From Streptococcus sp. F0442 (GTDB taxonomy: Bacteria > Bacillota > Bacilli > Lactobacillales > Streptococcaceae), in contig NZ_KB373314.1 in the NCBI RefSeq assembly GCF_000314795.2, forward strand, positions 802,418 to 866,417: DNA of 64,000 bases, read 5' to 3'. The notes under the pieces were generated by a model. That model was not told the DNA's origin, searched no databases, and saw nothing but the letters and a program-made list of their open reading frames with translations. The position numbers and the translations under genes were made by a program. Shown in pieces: positions 1 through 8,179 of this stretch (its first letter is position 1; each line of letters starts with the position of its first letter).

Positions 1-19
1 CAATTTGGTCAAACAGCAT
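1..19 (-). CDS. htpX: HtpX membrane metalloprotease, first six codons only
   Basis: The minus strand begins ATG and reads M-L-F-D-Q-I before leaving the window. This is the usual N-terminus of streptococcal HtpX, a membrane zinc protease involved in membrane protein quality control. The start codon lies one base after the LemA stop codon, and a GGAG sequence inside the LemA 3' end serves as its ribosome binding site. The LemA-HtpX pairing is common in streptococci and supports the call, but only six residues are visible. Confidence 0.7.
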
Positions 20-20
20 A

Positions 21-581
21 TTAGTCTCCTAATCCGCTAAAATCCACCTTTGGTACAGCTTTTTCTTCTTCAGGCACTTGAAGGAATTCAGCTTGTCTGA
101 AGCCAAACATTCCAGCAATCACATTTGTTGGGAAAGTTTCCAATTTCACATTGTAGTTGCTTGTGACACTGTTATACAATTGACGAGCATAAGAAATTTT
201 ATTTTCTGTGTTGGTCAATTCTTCTTGCAATTGCATGAAGTTGGTGTTGGCTTTCAAGTCTGGGTAGTTTTCGGCAACCGCAAAGATGCCTGCTACTTGA
301 CGTGAAAGAGCATCACTGGCTGCCATTGCTTCTGCAGGTGAAGTAGCTTGAGCCACTTGTTGACGAAGTTGAGTTACTTTTGCTAGTGTATCTCCTTCGT
401 ACTTAGCATAGCCTTTAACGGTTTCGATCAAATTTGGAATCAAGTCATTCCGACGTTTCAATTGCACGTCAATTTGACTCCAAGCTTCGCGAGTTTGCAT
501 CCGACTTTTCACTAAACCGTTGTACACTCCTACTACCATCAACACAAGGACCACAAGGATCCCAAGAATAATCCAAATCAT
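21..581 (-). CDS. LemA family membrane protein
   Basis: A 186-residue protein with one N-terminal transmembrane helix (about residues 2-22, [19 protein letters not shown]) followed by a long helical domain. The segments [21 protein letters not shown] and ENYPDLKAN are typical of the LemA family. These proteins have an extracytoplasmic N-terminus and a helical bundle, and their biochemical role is not established. It is directly followed by htpX, so the two are probably co-transcribed. The length is normal for the family. Start: the ATG at 581 is preceded by a weak AAGGAAT sequence. Confidence 0.93.
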   Translation of the reverse strand: MIWIILGILVVLVLMVVGVYNGLVKSRMQTREAWSQIDVQLKRRNDLIPNLIETVKGYAKYEGDTLAKVTQLRQQVAQATSPAEAMAASDALSRQVAGIFAVAENYPDLKANTNFMQLQEELTNTENKISYARQLYNSVTSNYNVKLETFPTNVIAGMFGFRQAEFLQVPEEEKAVPKVDFSGLGD

Positions 582-639
582 TTTATTGAATTCCTTTCAT
601 TTCTTTCTACCAGTATATCAAATTTCTCTTATTTTGTGG

Positions 640-645
640 TAAAAT
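640..645 (+). promoter_or_regulatory. Extended -10 promoter of rsmG, candidate leaderless start
   Basis: TAAAAT is preceded by TGG, giving an extended -10 element. Only six bases separate it from the rsmG ATG, so transcription would be expected to begin at or next to the start codon. No Shine-Dalgarno sequence is visible. Confidence 0.5.
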
Positions 646-651
646 AATAGC

Positions 652-1365
652 ATGAAACCAGAAGAATTTTATGCCCATTTAGCCGATCTCGGCTACCCAT
701 TAACAGATCGTCAAAAAGAGCAATACGAACGCTATTTCGAGCTCCTCGTGGAATGGAACGAAAAGATCAACCTCACTGCCATCACCAAAAAAGACGACAT
801 CTATCTCAAGCATTTCTATGATTCTATCGCGCCTATCTTACAGGGATTGATTCAGAATCACCCCATCCGTCTCTTGGATATCGGAGCTGGTGCCGGCTTT
901 CCCAGCCTACCCATGAAGATCCTATTCCCTGAGCTAGATGTGACCATCATTGATTCCCTCAATAAGCGGATCAATTTCCTTCATTTACTGGCTGAAGAAT
1001 TGGACTTGGATGGAGTTCATTTCTACCATGGGAGGGCTGAGGATTTTGCACAAGACAAGGAGTTTCGTGCCCAATTTGACGTGGTGACCGCTCGCGCTGT
1101 TGCCCGCATGCAGGTTCTTTCTGAGCTGACCATTCCTTATCTGAAAGTTGGGGGACGTCTCCTCGCTCTCAAGGCTAGCAATGCTCCAGAAGAGTTGGAG
1201 GAAGCTAAAAACGCCCTGAATCTGCTATTTAGCAAGGTTGAAGACAATCTACACTATGAATTGCCTAATGGGGATCCTCGCTACATTACTGTTGTGGAGA
1301 AGAAAAAAGAAACCCCCAACAAATACCCAAGAAAAGCAGGCCTGCCCAATAAGCGGCCTTTGTAA
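652..1365 (+). CDS. rsmG: 16S rRNA (guanine-N7) methyltransferase RsmG
   Basis: A 237-residue SAM-dependent methyltransferase (older name GidB) that makes m7G in the 530 loop of 16S rRNA in the small ribosomal subunit. The SAM-binding motif is [17 protein letters not shown] at about residues 75-91, with [15 protein letters not shown] as the next strand and the acidic loop. The family-typical VVTARAVA segment is near residue 145. Length and both termini match streptococcal RsmG. No ribosome binding site precedes the conserved start and the -10 element sits six bases upstream, so the mRNA may be leaderless. It converges on the PfkB kinase gene. Confidence 0.97.
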   Translation: MKPEEFYAHLADLGYPLTDRQKEQYERYFELLVEWNEKINLTAITKKDDIYLKHFYDSIAPILQGLIQNHPIRLLDIGAGAGFPSLPMKILFPELDVTIIDSLNKRINFLHLLAEELDLDGVHFYHGRAEDFAQDKEFRAQFDVVTARAVARMQVLSELTIPYLKVGGRLLALKASNAPEELEEAKNALNLLFSKVEDNLHYELPNGDPRYITVVEKKKETPNKYPRKAGLPNKRPL

Positions 1366-1366
1366 T

Positions 1367-1400
1367 AAGATACAAAGGGCCAAGCGGATAAAGTCAAAAA
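1367..1400 (+). repeat. Partial copy of the AAGATACAAAGGGC repeat
   Basis: AAGATACAAAGGGC followed by AGCGGATAAAGTCAAAA closely matches the left ends of the repeat units at 42256 and 42470. It lies just after the rsmG stop codon, directly before the terminator hairpin, and also forms an inverted repeat with the end of rsmG (GGCCTTTGTA with TACAAAGGGCC). Confidence 0.6.
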
Positions 1401-1431
1401 AGGAGTAGGATAAGTTCCCTACTCCTTTTTT
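1396..1431. terminator. Bidirectional terminator between rsmG and the PfkB-family kinase
   Basis: The stem AAAAAAGGAGTAGG pairs with CCTACTCCTTTTTT around an eight-base loop, with T-runs on both strands. It separates two convergent genes. Confidence 0.9.
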
Positions 1432-2332
1432 ATTTTTGTTTCAATTCTGTTCGCAGGGCTTCTTGCTGCTCTTTTGTCAGATGAACGCCCTTACTTGCAA
1501 CAATGCGACTAGAGACTTTGTTGGCAAAGCTTAAAGCTTTCGCAATGTCTAAACCTTCTAAACGAGCTGCAATAAAAGCGCCTACGTGGCTATCCCCAGC
1601 ACCCACTGTATCGATGACTTTTGTCGGAATTCCTGCCGCCTTATACCAGTTCCCATCGTAAGCGATTGCTCCTTTTTCTCCCAAGGTGACAATGACCAAT
1701 TGGCCCGTTCTCTGATACAATCCTTCGACTGCTTGGTGGATCTCTTTACACCCTGAAAATTCTAGTGCTTCGACCTCATTGACGTGGAGAATTGGATGCA
1801 GATCATAAATCGCTTCCAGTCGGTCCTTCGGAATCAGGCGTCCTCGTGGTCCTGGTGCAAAGATCACCTTGCCCTCTATTCGCGAAACGGACTGGACTAA
1901 TTCTAGACCCGTTGACTCCTCAACCTCCAGACCACATAAGTATATGTAATCAAACTTTTCCCTGGCGATTTCTTGTAGCCACTCTGCTTGGAAGCTATAC
2001 TCCACACCATGGTCCGATAAAAAGGTTCTTTCACCATCAGACTCTACAAAGCAGTAACAGCAACCATTAGCCCCGTCTAATGAGATGGAAGAGGGAATCC
2101 CTAATTGCTTTAGTTCTCGCCTAATAAAATCGCCGTAAATCCCAGAACCTATGGGCGAGATAAACTGATAGGGTTGCGATAAAAAATGGAGGATGTTGAC
2201 GACATTAAAGGCGCATCCCCCAACAGACCATTGTTGGTGATCAATGTGAGCATCGCCTTCTCGATTTGGCAAACGATCCAAATAGATCATCACATCACAA
2301 ACGGTTGAACCAATAATTAACGCAGCTGCCAT
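1430..2332 (-). CDS. PfkB-family carbohydrate or nucleoside kinase
   Basis: A cytoplasmic ribokinase-fold kinase of 300 residues. The N-terminal strand AAALIIGSTVCDV and the GG dipeptide in SVGGCAFNVVNIL form the substrate-binding region. Near the C-terminus, DTVGAGDSHVGAF is the PfkB signature 2 with its catalytic aspartate and anion hole. The substrate cannot be read from sequence; ribose, a sugar phosphate or pseudouridine are options. I chose the ATG at 2332 rather than a longer frame because AAGGAG lies ten bases upstream and the kinase fold begins there. The promoter at 2357 would fall inside the longer frame. Confidence 0.88.
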   Translation of the reverse strand: MAAALIIGSTVCDVMIYLDRLPNREGDAHIDHQQWSVGGCAFNVVNILHFLSQPYQFISPIGSGIYGDFIRRELKQLGIPSSISLDGANGCCYCFVESDGERTFLSDHGVEYSFQAEWLQEIAREKFDYIYLCGLEVEESTGLELVQSVSRIEGKVIFAPGPRGRLIPKDRLEAIYDLHPILHVNEVEALEFSGCKEIHQAVEGLYQRTGQLVIVTLGEKGAIAYDGNWYKAAGIPTKVIDTVGAGDSHVGAFIAARLEGLDIAKALSFANKVSSRIVASKGVHLTKEQQEALRTELKQK

Positions 2333-2356
2333 CTTCTTCTCCTTACTTTGCCTCCT

Positions 2357-2365
2357 ATTATACCA
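2357..2365 (-). promoter_or_regulatory. Extended -10 promoter of the PfkB-family kinase
   Basis: On the minus strand TGG is followed by TATAAT, an extended -10 element 25 bases from the chosen start. A convincing -35 element is not visible. Confidence 0.55.
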
Positions 2366-2385
2366 AAAAGCTTGGAGAAACAGAA

Positions 2386-2421
2386 AAGAACAACCCATAC
2401 AACTTATACGGGTTGCTTCTC
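2386..2421. terminator. Terminator after the short-chain dehydrogenase gene
   Basis: On the minus strand AGAAGCAACCCGTA pairs with TATGGGTTGTTCTT and is followed by a T-rich stretch. It ends the operon that begins at 6479. Confidence 0.75.
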
Positions 2422-2424
2422 TTT

Positions 2425-3177
2425 TTAATCACGGCAAACCGGTTGCGGTCCAAAACTTTGGGAAACTGGCATGATCTCAATTCGGTTGACATTGACATGC
2501 TTAGGTTGTTGGAGCAACCAAGCGACAGTGTTGGCAATATCTTCGGGCTGAATAGCATGAGCATCTTTATAAAGGGCTTCTACCCGTTTTTCGTCCCCTT
2601 TGAAGCGAACAGAAGAGAACTCCGTTCCTTCGCAGAGTCCAGGTTCGATGTTACTGACACGGATCTTCTTCCCTGCTAAGTCGGCCCGAAGATTGAGGGA
2701 GAATTGCTTAACAAAAGCTTTTGACGCCCCATAGATATTGGCACCTGGATAAGGTACTGTTCCTGCTGTAGATCCTAAATTGATAATATAACCATCATTT
2801 CGCTGGACCATCTGGGGTAAGATTTTCCTTGTCAGATAGGTCAAGCCAACAATATTGGTCTGGATCATAGTCAGCCAGTCTGATACTTCTGCTTCATAAG
2901 CAGGAGCAAGGCCTAGGGCTAAGCCAGCATTATTGACCAAGACATCAATTCTCTCCCAAGAAGCTGGCAAACTAGTAAGTGCATGATCCACCTGAGGGAG
3001 ATCTGTTACATCCATTTGAAGGGGGTAAAACCCTTCTCCTAACTCTTCTTGAAGGACCTGTAATTTTTCAATGCGTCTAGCCGATCCGATCACGCGGTAT
3101 CCATCTGCTACTAAGCGACGACAGATCGCTTGACCAAAGCCAGCTGAAGCTCCTGTTACTAAAATCGTTTCTGACAT
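2425..3177 (-). CDS. Short-chain dehydrogenase/reductase, YdfG-like
   Basis: A 250-residue classical SDR. It has the nucleotide-binding TGASAGFG motif at residues 7-14, the NNAG motif near residue 87 and the catalytic YGASK near residue 151. The arginines after the second strand (SARRIEKL) suggest NADP preference. The closest familiar group is YdfG-like enzymes that oxidise 3-hydroxy acids such as serine and allo-threonine; the true substrate is not shown. It is the last gene of the phosphorylase/ECF operon, four bases after the T-subunit gene, but nothing in the sequence ties it to transport. Confidence 0.9.
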   Translation of the reverse strand: MSETILVTGASAGFGQAICRRLVADGYRVIGSARRIEKLQVLQEELGEGFYPLQMDVTDLPQVDHALTSLPASWERIDVLVNNAGLALGLAPAYEAEVSDWLTMIQTNIVGLTYLTRKILPQMVQRNDGYIINLGSTAGTVPYPGANIYGASKAFVKQFSLNLRADLAGKKIRVSNIEPGLCEGTEFSSVRFKGDEKRVEALYKDAHAIQPEDIANTVAWLLQQPKHVNVNRIEIMPVSQSFGPQPVCRD

Positions 3178-3181
3178 GTGA

Positions 3182-4012
3182 TTACCTCCATGGATTGTAA
3201 AAACGCCCTTGATTGAGAAAAATTAACAGAACGCTTAAGATGAGAACAGCCAAAGCAGTTAGAATCATTCCATAATCTTTCCCTTCCATGGCTTGGTATG
3301 AATACCAGGTCCGCTTTTTATTTTTACCGAAGCGACGTAATTCCATGGCCGTAGAAATACTGTCAATCCGCTCAAGTGAGCTAAAGATTAAGGGCGAAAT
3401 GATTTGCAAATTGCCTTTGATTCGCTGAACGAGCTTGGCCTTTTTGGATAACTCCAATCCTCTGGCTTCCTGTGACAATCTGATCGTCTGGTATTCTTCC
3501 TGCACGTCTGGAATATAGCGCAGGGTCAAGCTCACTGAATAAGCAATCTTGTAGGACACCCCAATCTGATTGAGACTCGATGCAAATTGACTGGGATGGG
3601 TGGTCATCAGGAAAATGAGAGCCAGCGGAATGGTACAAACATACTTCAGAGCTAGATTAAAGAGATAAAAGAGCTCCTGAGAAGTAATGCTGTAGGATCC
3701 CCAGCCTTTGATGAGTAATGTTTTTGCTCCATAAATCTCTACCCCGTACTGAGGAGCAAAGAGATAGACCATGAGCACATTCAGAATAGCAAAAACAATA
3801 GCAAATCCAAGTACAAAAGAGATATCCCGAAAACGAATGCGGGCAGTAGAGAACAAGGCCAGAGCACCCAGACCAATTCCTAAAAGGAGCCTGGTATCAT
3901 AACTCAGCATGGCTGCAAGAGAGACTAAAAGAAGAAAGAGCAACTTACTCGCCCCTGAAAGGCGGTGAAGAAAACTACTTCCCTCATGGTAGCCGACTAA
4001 TCGATGATTCAT
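3182..4012 (-). CDS. ECF transporter T component (SP_0484-like)
   Basis: A 276-residue membrane protein with about five or six hydrophobic segments and the cytoplasmic coupling motif region [12 protein letters not shown]. It belongs to the EcfT/CbiQ family, the transmembrane subunit that links an S component to the ATPases in energy-coupling factor importers. Its start overlaps the end of the ATPase gene by 29 bases, showing tight translational coupling. The sequence closely resembles the T subunit that in pneumococcus lies next to a UPF0397 S component. No S component gene adjoins it here; a UPF0397 gene is found at 11643. Confidence 0.9.
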   Translation of the reverse strand: MNHRLVGYHEGSSFLHRLSGASKLLFLLLVSLAAMLSYDTRLLLGIGLGALALFSTARIRFRDISFVLGFAIVFAILNVLMVYLFAPQYGVEIYGAKTLLIKGWGSYSITSQELFYLFNLALKYVCTIPLALIFLMTTHPSQFASSLNQIGVSYKIAYSVSLTLRYIPDVQEEYQTIRLSQEARGLELSKKAKLVQRIKGNLQIISPLIFSSLERIDSISTAMELRRFGKNKKRTWYSYQAMEGKDYGMILTALAVLILSVLLIFLNQGRFYNPWR

Positions 4013-5687
4013 GGCCTGCTCCTTTCTGTTTCATGTAAAATTGCGTGAGAGCTAAAGGATCAACACCTAAGCGATTGGCCAAGGCAAAAATAGACGTTTC
4101 TTTCAAATTGGCCTGGGCTAAAATGTCTGGACGAGTAAACAATTCTGCAGGAGACAGGTCAGCTATGATCCGACCATCTGTCACCACGATTGCCCGGTCC
4201 GAATAATCCAGCATGAGCTGCATATCATGGGTAATCATGATAATGGTATGGCCTTTTTGTTGCAAACTATCCAAAAATTCCATGATTTCAGTGTAATTGC
4301 GCTGGTCCTGACCTGCTGTCGGCTCATCCAAGACCAACATTTCTGGTCCTAAAACCAGTATAGAGGCGATGGTCACCCGCTTCTTCTGACCATAAGATAG
4401 AGCAGAAATCGGCCACTTACGAAATTCGTAGAGACCACAGGTCTTCAAGGCTTGATGGACACGACTTTCAATCTGATCCTCTGGAACATTTCTCAAGCGA
4501 AGACCCAGGGCCACCTCGTCAAAAATCATATTGGTCGTGATCATCTGGTTAGGATTTTGCAGGACATAGCCTACGCGCTCTGCCCGCTCCTTGACACTGT
4601 CACCCTTGATATCCTCTCCCTTTGAGAAATATGTTCCTTCCGTCTGGATGAAGCCACAAATCGCCTTAGCAAGGGTTGATTTTCCTGCCCCATTTTTACC
4701 AACAATGGCCAACCGTTGACCTTTTGGAATGGTTAGAGATAGGTCTTTTAGAATGGGCTGGCCTTCTCGATAGGCAAAGTTCAAATGCCCGAGTTCTAGG
4801 ATTGTCTCTGCCTCTGCTCCTTTTTCAAAATGAGGACTTGGGATATCCACTGATAAATCCCCAAGTGGTAGTTTTTCTACCTTGTCCAAATGCGCTAGCT
4901 CGCTGATATCCTGCCCTAACTGACGAAGAGTCGTTAAATAGAGGGGTTCACGAATCCCATTTTCAGCCAGCAGTGTCGTCCTCAACAACTCATCTGGGCT
5001 CCCATTAAAGAGTACTTGCCCTTGATTGATCAAGATGACCCGATCAATGGGACGATAGAGCACATCCTCCAGACGGTGTTCGATAATAATGGTTGTCGTT
5101 CCCTGCTCTTCATGAATCTGATCAATCAGATCTATGATATCCTGACCCGATTTTGGATCTAGATTAGCCAGTGGCTCATCAAAGAGCAGGATCGGACTTT
5201 CGTCGATCAGGACGCCAGCCAAGCTGACCCGTTGTTTTTGCCCACCGGATAAATCTTGAGGCCGATGGTCCAAGAGCTTGCTCAAATCTAAGCGCTCCGC
5301 CCAGGTATGGACCCGGGATTTCATGCTTTCCAGCTCCAGCATATCGTTTTCAAGGGCAAATGCTAAGTCTTCTGCAACACTGAGACCAATAAACTGACCA
5401 TCTGTATCCTGCAAGACCGTACTGACCAAATGAGATTTCTCATAAATACTGAGATCAAAGGCTTCTTTCCCCTGAATAAGGAATTGCCCACTACTGGTTC
5501 CCTTATAGATATTAGGGATAATCCCATTTAAGCACTGGCCAATGGTTGACTTTCCAGAGCCAGATGGCCCGACAATCAGGACCTTTTCCCCCTTATAAAT
5601 GGTTAAGTTGAGATTTTTCAAAGTTGGCTCAGACTGTGCCTTGTATTGGAAGGAAAAATCCTTCAGTTCAATCATTGCTTCTTTCAT
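3984..5687 (-). CDS. ECF transporter double ATP-binding protein (SP_0483-like)
   Basis: A 567-residue fusion of two ABC ATPase domains, the energising part of an ECF vitamin or nucleoside-type importer. The first domain has Walker [10 protein letters not shown] near residue 40, signature LSGGQKQR and Walker B ILLFDEP. The second has Walker [10 protein letters not shown] near residue 330, a variant signature LSYGQKKR and Walker B MLVLDEP. The start codon follows the phosphorylase stop codon directly. A single fused A subunit next to a dedicated T subunit indicates a group I (dedicated) rather than a shared ECF module. Confidence 0.93.
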   Translation of the reverse strand: MKEAMIELKDFSFQYKAQSEPTLKNLNLTIYKGEKVLIVGPSGSGKSTIGQCLNGIIPNIYKGTSSGQFLIQGKEAFDLSIYEKSHLVSTVLQDTDGQFIGLSVAEDLAFALENDMLELESMKSRVHTWAERLDLSKLLDHRPQDLSGGQKQRVSLAGVLIDESPILLFDEPLANLDPKSGQDIIDLIDQIHEEQGTTTIIIEHRLEDVLYRPIDRVILINQGQVLFNGSPDELLRTTLLAENGIREPLYLTTLRQLGQDISELAHLDKVEKLPLGDLSVDIPSPHFEKGAEAETILELGHLNFAYREGQPILKDLSLTIPKGQRLAIVGKNGAGKSTLAKAICGFIQTEGTYFSKGEDIKGDSVKERAERVGYVLQNPNQMITTNMIFDEVALGLRLRNVPEDQIESRVHQALKTCGLYEFRKWPISALSYGQKKRVTIASILVLGPEMLVLDEPTAGQDQRNYTEIMEFLDSLQQKGHTIIMITHDMQLMLDYSDRAIVVTDGRIIADLSPAELFTRPDILAQANLKETSIFALANRLGVDPLALTQFYMKQKGAGHESSISRLP

Positions 5688-6479
5688 TTAGTTTGCCTTT
5701 TCCCATAAGAGCGCAAATTGGATGGCTAAATCCGCGATTCGATCCTTGCTATCTAAATCCTCATGACTAGATAAGGTTCGGATATCCCATTTTTCTTCCG
5801 AGAGGTGGTCTGCTGCGTAGAAGAAATGGCAGAGCTCAAAGCCCCGAAAAGCCGCTAAAGCTGCCACTGCCGAACATTCCATATCTACACAGATGGCTCC
5901 TGCTTCCTTTCGACGCTTCATCTTGTCGATGGTTTCCCGGTAGGGAGCATCGGTTGTCCACACTTTTCCTGACTGATAAGAAACCTTGTGACTGTCCAGA
6001 AAAGCTTGGAAGAGAGGAAGGCTTTTCTTATTTACTTCCACTTCATCACTAGCTGGAAGATAGTGATAGCTGGTCCCTTCGTCTCTAAGAGCTGCTGTTG
6101 GAATGATGATGGAGGTCGCCTCAATATTTTGGTCCAAAACCCCACAGGTCCCAAAGAGCACTAGTTTTTCCATCCCAAATTGAATCAAATCCTCTATAAT
6201 CCCTACACAGGAAGCAGCCCCAACTGGTGCATTAAAGACAGCAATCTGTTGGTCTTCAATCGTAATCCCATAGACTAGGACTTCAAAGTTGGCCATGGAA
6301 GTTCTTGTAATGACCTCATGTTCATAATTTTCAAGGAGACGCGCAAAAGTTACTCTTGAAAAGCAAGAGATGACTACTTTGGGAAATCCTTCAATTGGTT
6401 CGTGTAGGTCTTGTGGGTTGATAATCGCCTGTCGATTGGCATCGAATTCTTCTAACAGCATCTCTGACTTCTCTTTCAT
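5688..6479 (-). CDS. Nucleoside phosphorylase, uridine phosphorylase-like
   Basis: A 263-residue member of the PNP/UDP family that splits nucleosides with phosphate into base and pentose 1-phosphate in the cytoplasm. It has the phosphate-binding GTCGVLD segment, the family's ICVDMECSAV motif that contacts the ribose, and GVLDQN and TTDAPYRET elements. The preferred base cannot be decided from sequence. An upstream in-frame extension to 6749 is rejected because the promoter lies within it and GAGGAC precedes the ATG at 6479. The gene heads the ECF operon, which suggests the transporter brings in a nucleoside or related compound; this is inference. Confidence 0.88.
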   Translation of the reverse strand: MKEKSEMLLEEFDANRQAIINPQDLHEPIEGFPKVVISCFSRVTFARLLENYEHEVITRTSMANFEVLVYGITIEDQQIAVFNAPVGAASCVGIIEDLIQFGMEKLVLFGTCGVLDQNIEATSIIIPTAALRDEGTSYHYLPASDEVEVNKKSLPLFQAFLDSHKVSYQSGKVWTTDAPYRETIDKMKRRKEAGAICVDMECSAVAALAAFRGFELCHFFYAADHLSEEKWDIRTLSSHEDLDSKDRIADLAIQFALLWEKAN

Positions 6480-6500
6480 TAATTCTACTTCTAGTCCTCT

Positions 6501-6509
6501 ATTATACCA
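6501..6509 (-). promoter_or_regulatory. Extended -10 promoter of the phosphorylase/ECF operon
   Basis: TGG followed by TATAAT on the minus strand, 22 bases upstream of the chosen ATG. The -35 region is weak, as is common with extended -10 promoters in streptococci. Confidence 0.6.
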
Positions 6510-6708
6510 TAAAACCGGCCTCTTTCCTTCTAACAAAGGGGCAAGCAACCCCACTTGTTCGCCTTTTGTGATGGGAAACAAAACAGCTGTCCTCCAAAAG
6601 ATAATAAAGAGGGATACCTCAACCACTGCGTCTACTGTTGACCTCTTTCCTGATGAAAATAGATAACTCCTGCCTCGCTTGTTTATTTCTTGGCTCGGGA
6701 AAAATTCG

Positions 6709-6737
6709 TTTACAAAACGAATTTTTTCTGCTATACT
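6709..6737 (+). promoter_or_regulatory. Promoter of the uracil permease gene
   Basis: TTTACA and TATACT are separated by 17 bases. Transcription would start near 6744, upstream of the PyrR-type leader. Confidence 0.75.
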
Positions 6738-6743
6738 TCTTAG

Positions 6744-6842
6744 AAGCAAAGGTTTTTAATGTCATCCCGTGAGGTGACAAAGACACAGAATATGAATAAT
6801 CTGAGGGCCCTTGCTATGCAAAAAAATCATGGGCTCTTTTTT
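6744..6842 (+). promoter_or_regulatory. PyrR-type transcription attenuator leader
   Basis: GTCATCCCGTGAGGTGAC at 6761-6778 forms a short stem-loop with the CCGTGAGG sequence typical of PyrR RNA binding loops. It is followed by a terminator-like hairpin (GAGGGCCC at 6803 with GGGCTC at 6831) and a T-run at 6837-6842. In this known arrangement PyrR with UMP stabilises the first loop and favours termination, lowering pyrimidine uptake when UMP is plentiful. The alternative antiterminator pairing was not worked out. Confidence 0.75.
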
Positions 6843-6864
6843 GGTGCCCAAAAGTGAGGTTATT

Positions 6865-8145
6865 ATGAAAGAAGAATCAACTGTTGATTTGCTCCTGGAT
6901 GTCGACCAAAGTCCGGCACCCCTTAAAGGAATCTTATTAAGTTTCCAACACGTTTTCGCCATGTTTGGGGCAACCATTTTGGTACCACTCATCTTGGGCA
7001 TGCCCGTATCTGTTGCCCTATTCGCATCAGGTGTTGGGACACTGATCTATATGACTTGTACCGGCTTTAAAGTCCCTGTCTACCTCGGCTCTTCCTTCGC
7101 CTTCATCACAGCCATGGCTTTGGCGATGAAGGAAATGGGCGGAAAAGTCGATGCAGCCCAAACAGGGGTTATCCTGACTGGTCTGATTTACGTGCTAGTC
7201 GCTGCAGGGGTTAAAGTAGCAGGCACTCGCTGGATTGACAAATTGCTTCCTGCCGTTGTTATTGGACCTATGATCATCGTCATTGGTCTAGGGCTTGCAG
7301 GATCAGCCGTTAAGAACGCTGGTTTTGTCGAAGGGGGAGATTGGAAAAATGCACTTGTCGCTGTCGTGACCTTCCTGATCGCTGCCTTCATCAACACCAA
7401 AGGAAAAGGTTTCTTCAAAATCATTCCTTTCCTCTTTGCCATTATCGGTGGTTATGTCTTCGCAGTTTGCTTGGGCTTGGTGAACTTTGATCCGGTCCTC
7501 AAGGCGAACTGGTTTGAGATTCCTGGTTTTTATCTTCCTTTCAATACGGGTGGGGCCTTCAAACAATACAACTTGTATTTTGGGCCTGAAACCATTGCCA
7601 TCTTGCCAATCGCTATCGTAACGATTTCAGAACACATCGGTGACCATACGGTACTTAGCCAAATCTGTGGCCGTCAATTCTTAAAACAACCGGGACTTCA
7701 TCGTACCCTTCTTGGTGACGGGATTGCAACATCTGTATCTGCCTTCCTTGGTGGTCCAGCCAATACCACTTACGGTGAAAATACAGGCGTTATTGGGATG
7801 ACTCGCATCGCTTCTGTTTCCGTTATCCGAAATGCAGCCTTGATCGCTATTTCCTTGAGCTTCCTTGGTAAATTTACTGCTCTCATTTCTACCATTCCAA
7901 ACTCTGTTCTCGGTGGCATGTCTATCCTTCTCTACGGGGTTATCGCAAGTAATGGTTTGAAAGTCTTGATCAAAGAACGCGTTGACTTCAGCTTGATGCG
8001 TAACTTGATTATTGCAAGTGCTATGTTGGTTCTTGGACTTGGTGGAGCAATTCTGAAACTTGGTCCAGTGACCCTATCAGGAACAGCCCTCTCAGCTATG
8101 ACAGGAATCATCCTTAACTTGATCTTGCCACATGAATCAAACTAA
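6865..8145 (+). CDS. uraA: Uracil permease (NCS2 family)
   Basis: A 426-residue nucleobase:cation symporter of the NCS2 family with about 12-14 membrane segments. The motif SEHIGDHTVLS and the following segment with GGPANTTYGENTGV are characteristic of UraA/PyrP uracil permeases, including the conserved glutamates of the substrate site. The protein imports uracil for pyrimidine salvage. The start at 6865 has AGGT at a suitable distance; an upstream in-frame ATG at 6811 lies inside the attenuator and is rejected. Regulation by PyrR is indicated by the leader. A bidirectional terminator follows. Confidence 0.93.
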   Translation: MKEESTVDLLLDVDQSPAPLKGILLSFQHVFAMFGATILVPLILGMPVSVALFASGVGTLIYMTCTGFKVPVYLGSSFAFITAMALAMKEMGGKVDAAQTGVILTGLIYVLVAAGVKVAGTRWIDKLLPAVVIGPMIIVIGLGLAGSAVKNAGFVEGGDWKNALVAVVTFLIAAFINTKGKGFFKIIPFLFAIIGGYVFAVCLGLVNFDPVLKANWFEIPGFYLPFNTGGAFKQYNLYFGPETIAILPIAIVTISEHIGDHTVLSQICGRQFLKQPGLHRTLLGDGIATSVSAFLGGPANTTYGENTGVIGMTRIASVSVIRNAALIAISLSFLGKFTALISTIPNSVLGGMSILLYGVIASNGLKVLIKERVDFSLMRNLIIASAMLVLGLGGAILKLGPVTLSGTALSAMTGIILNLILPHESN

Positions 8146-8152
8146 AAGAAAA

Positions 8153-8178
8153 AGTTCTCAACACTGAGAACTTTTTTT
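8153..8178. terminator. Bidirectional terminator after the uracil permease
   Basis: AGTTCTCA pairs with TGAGAACT around the loop ACAC, with A-rich and T-rich flanks on both sides. It serves the two convergent genes. Confidence 0.9.
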
Positions 8179-8179
8179 A

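Larger units (their letters stand above)
6480..6864. other. Divergent control region between the phosphorylase operon and the uracil permease
   Basis: No gene is supported here. It holds the phosphorylase promoter on the minus strand, and on the plus strand the permease promoter, a PyrR-type binding loop and an attenuator hairpin. The section from about 6515 to 6700 has no recognisable element. Confidence 0.7.

Noticed and set aside
6370..6666. A 98-codon plus-strand frame opposite the phosphorylase start
   Set aside because: It is the antisense of a well supported gene plus leader, has Ser/Pro-rich composition from the opposite frame and lies across the phosphorylase promoter.
6480..6749. 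N-terminal extension of the nucleoside phosphorylase
   Set aside because: The extended -10 promoter lies inside it and a ribosome binding site precedes the internal ATG at 6479.
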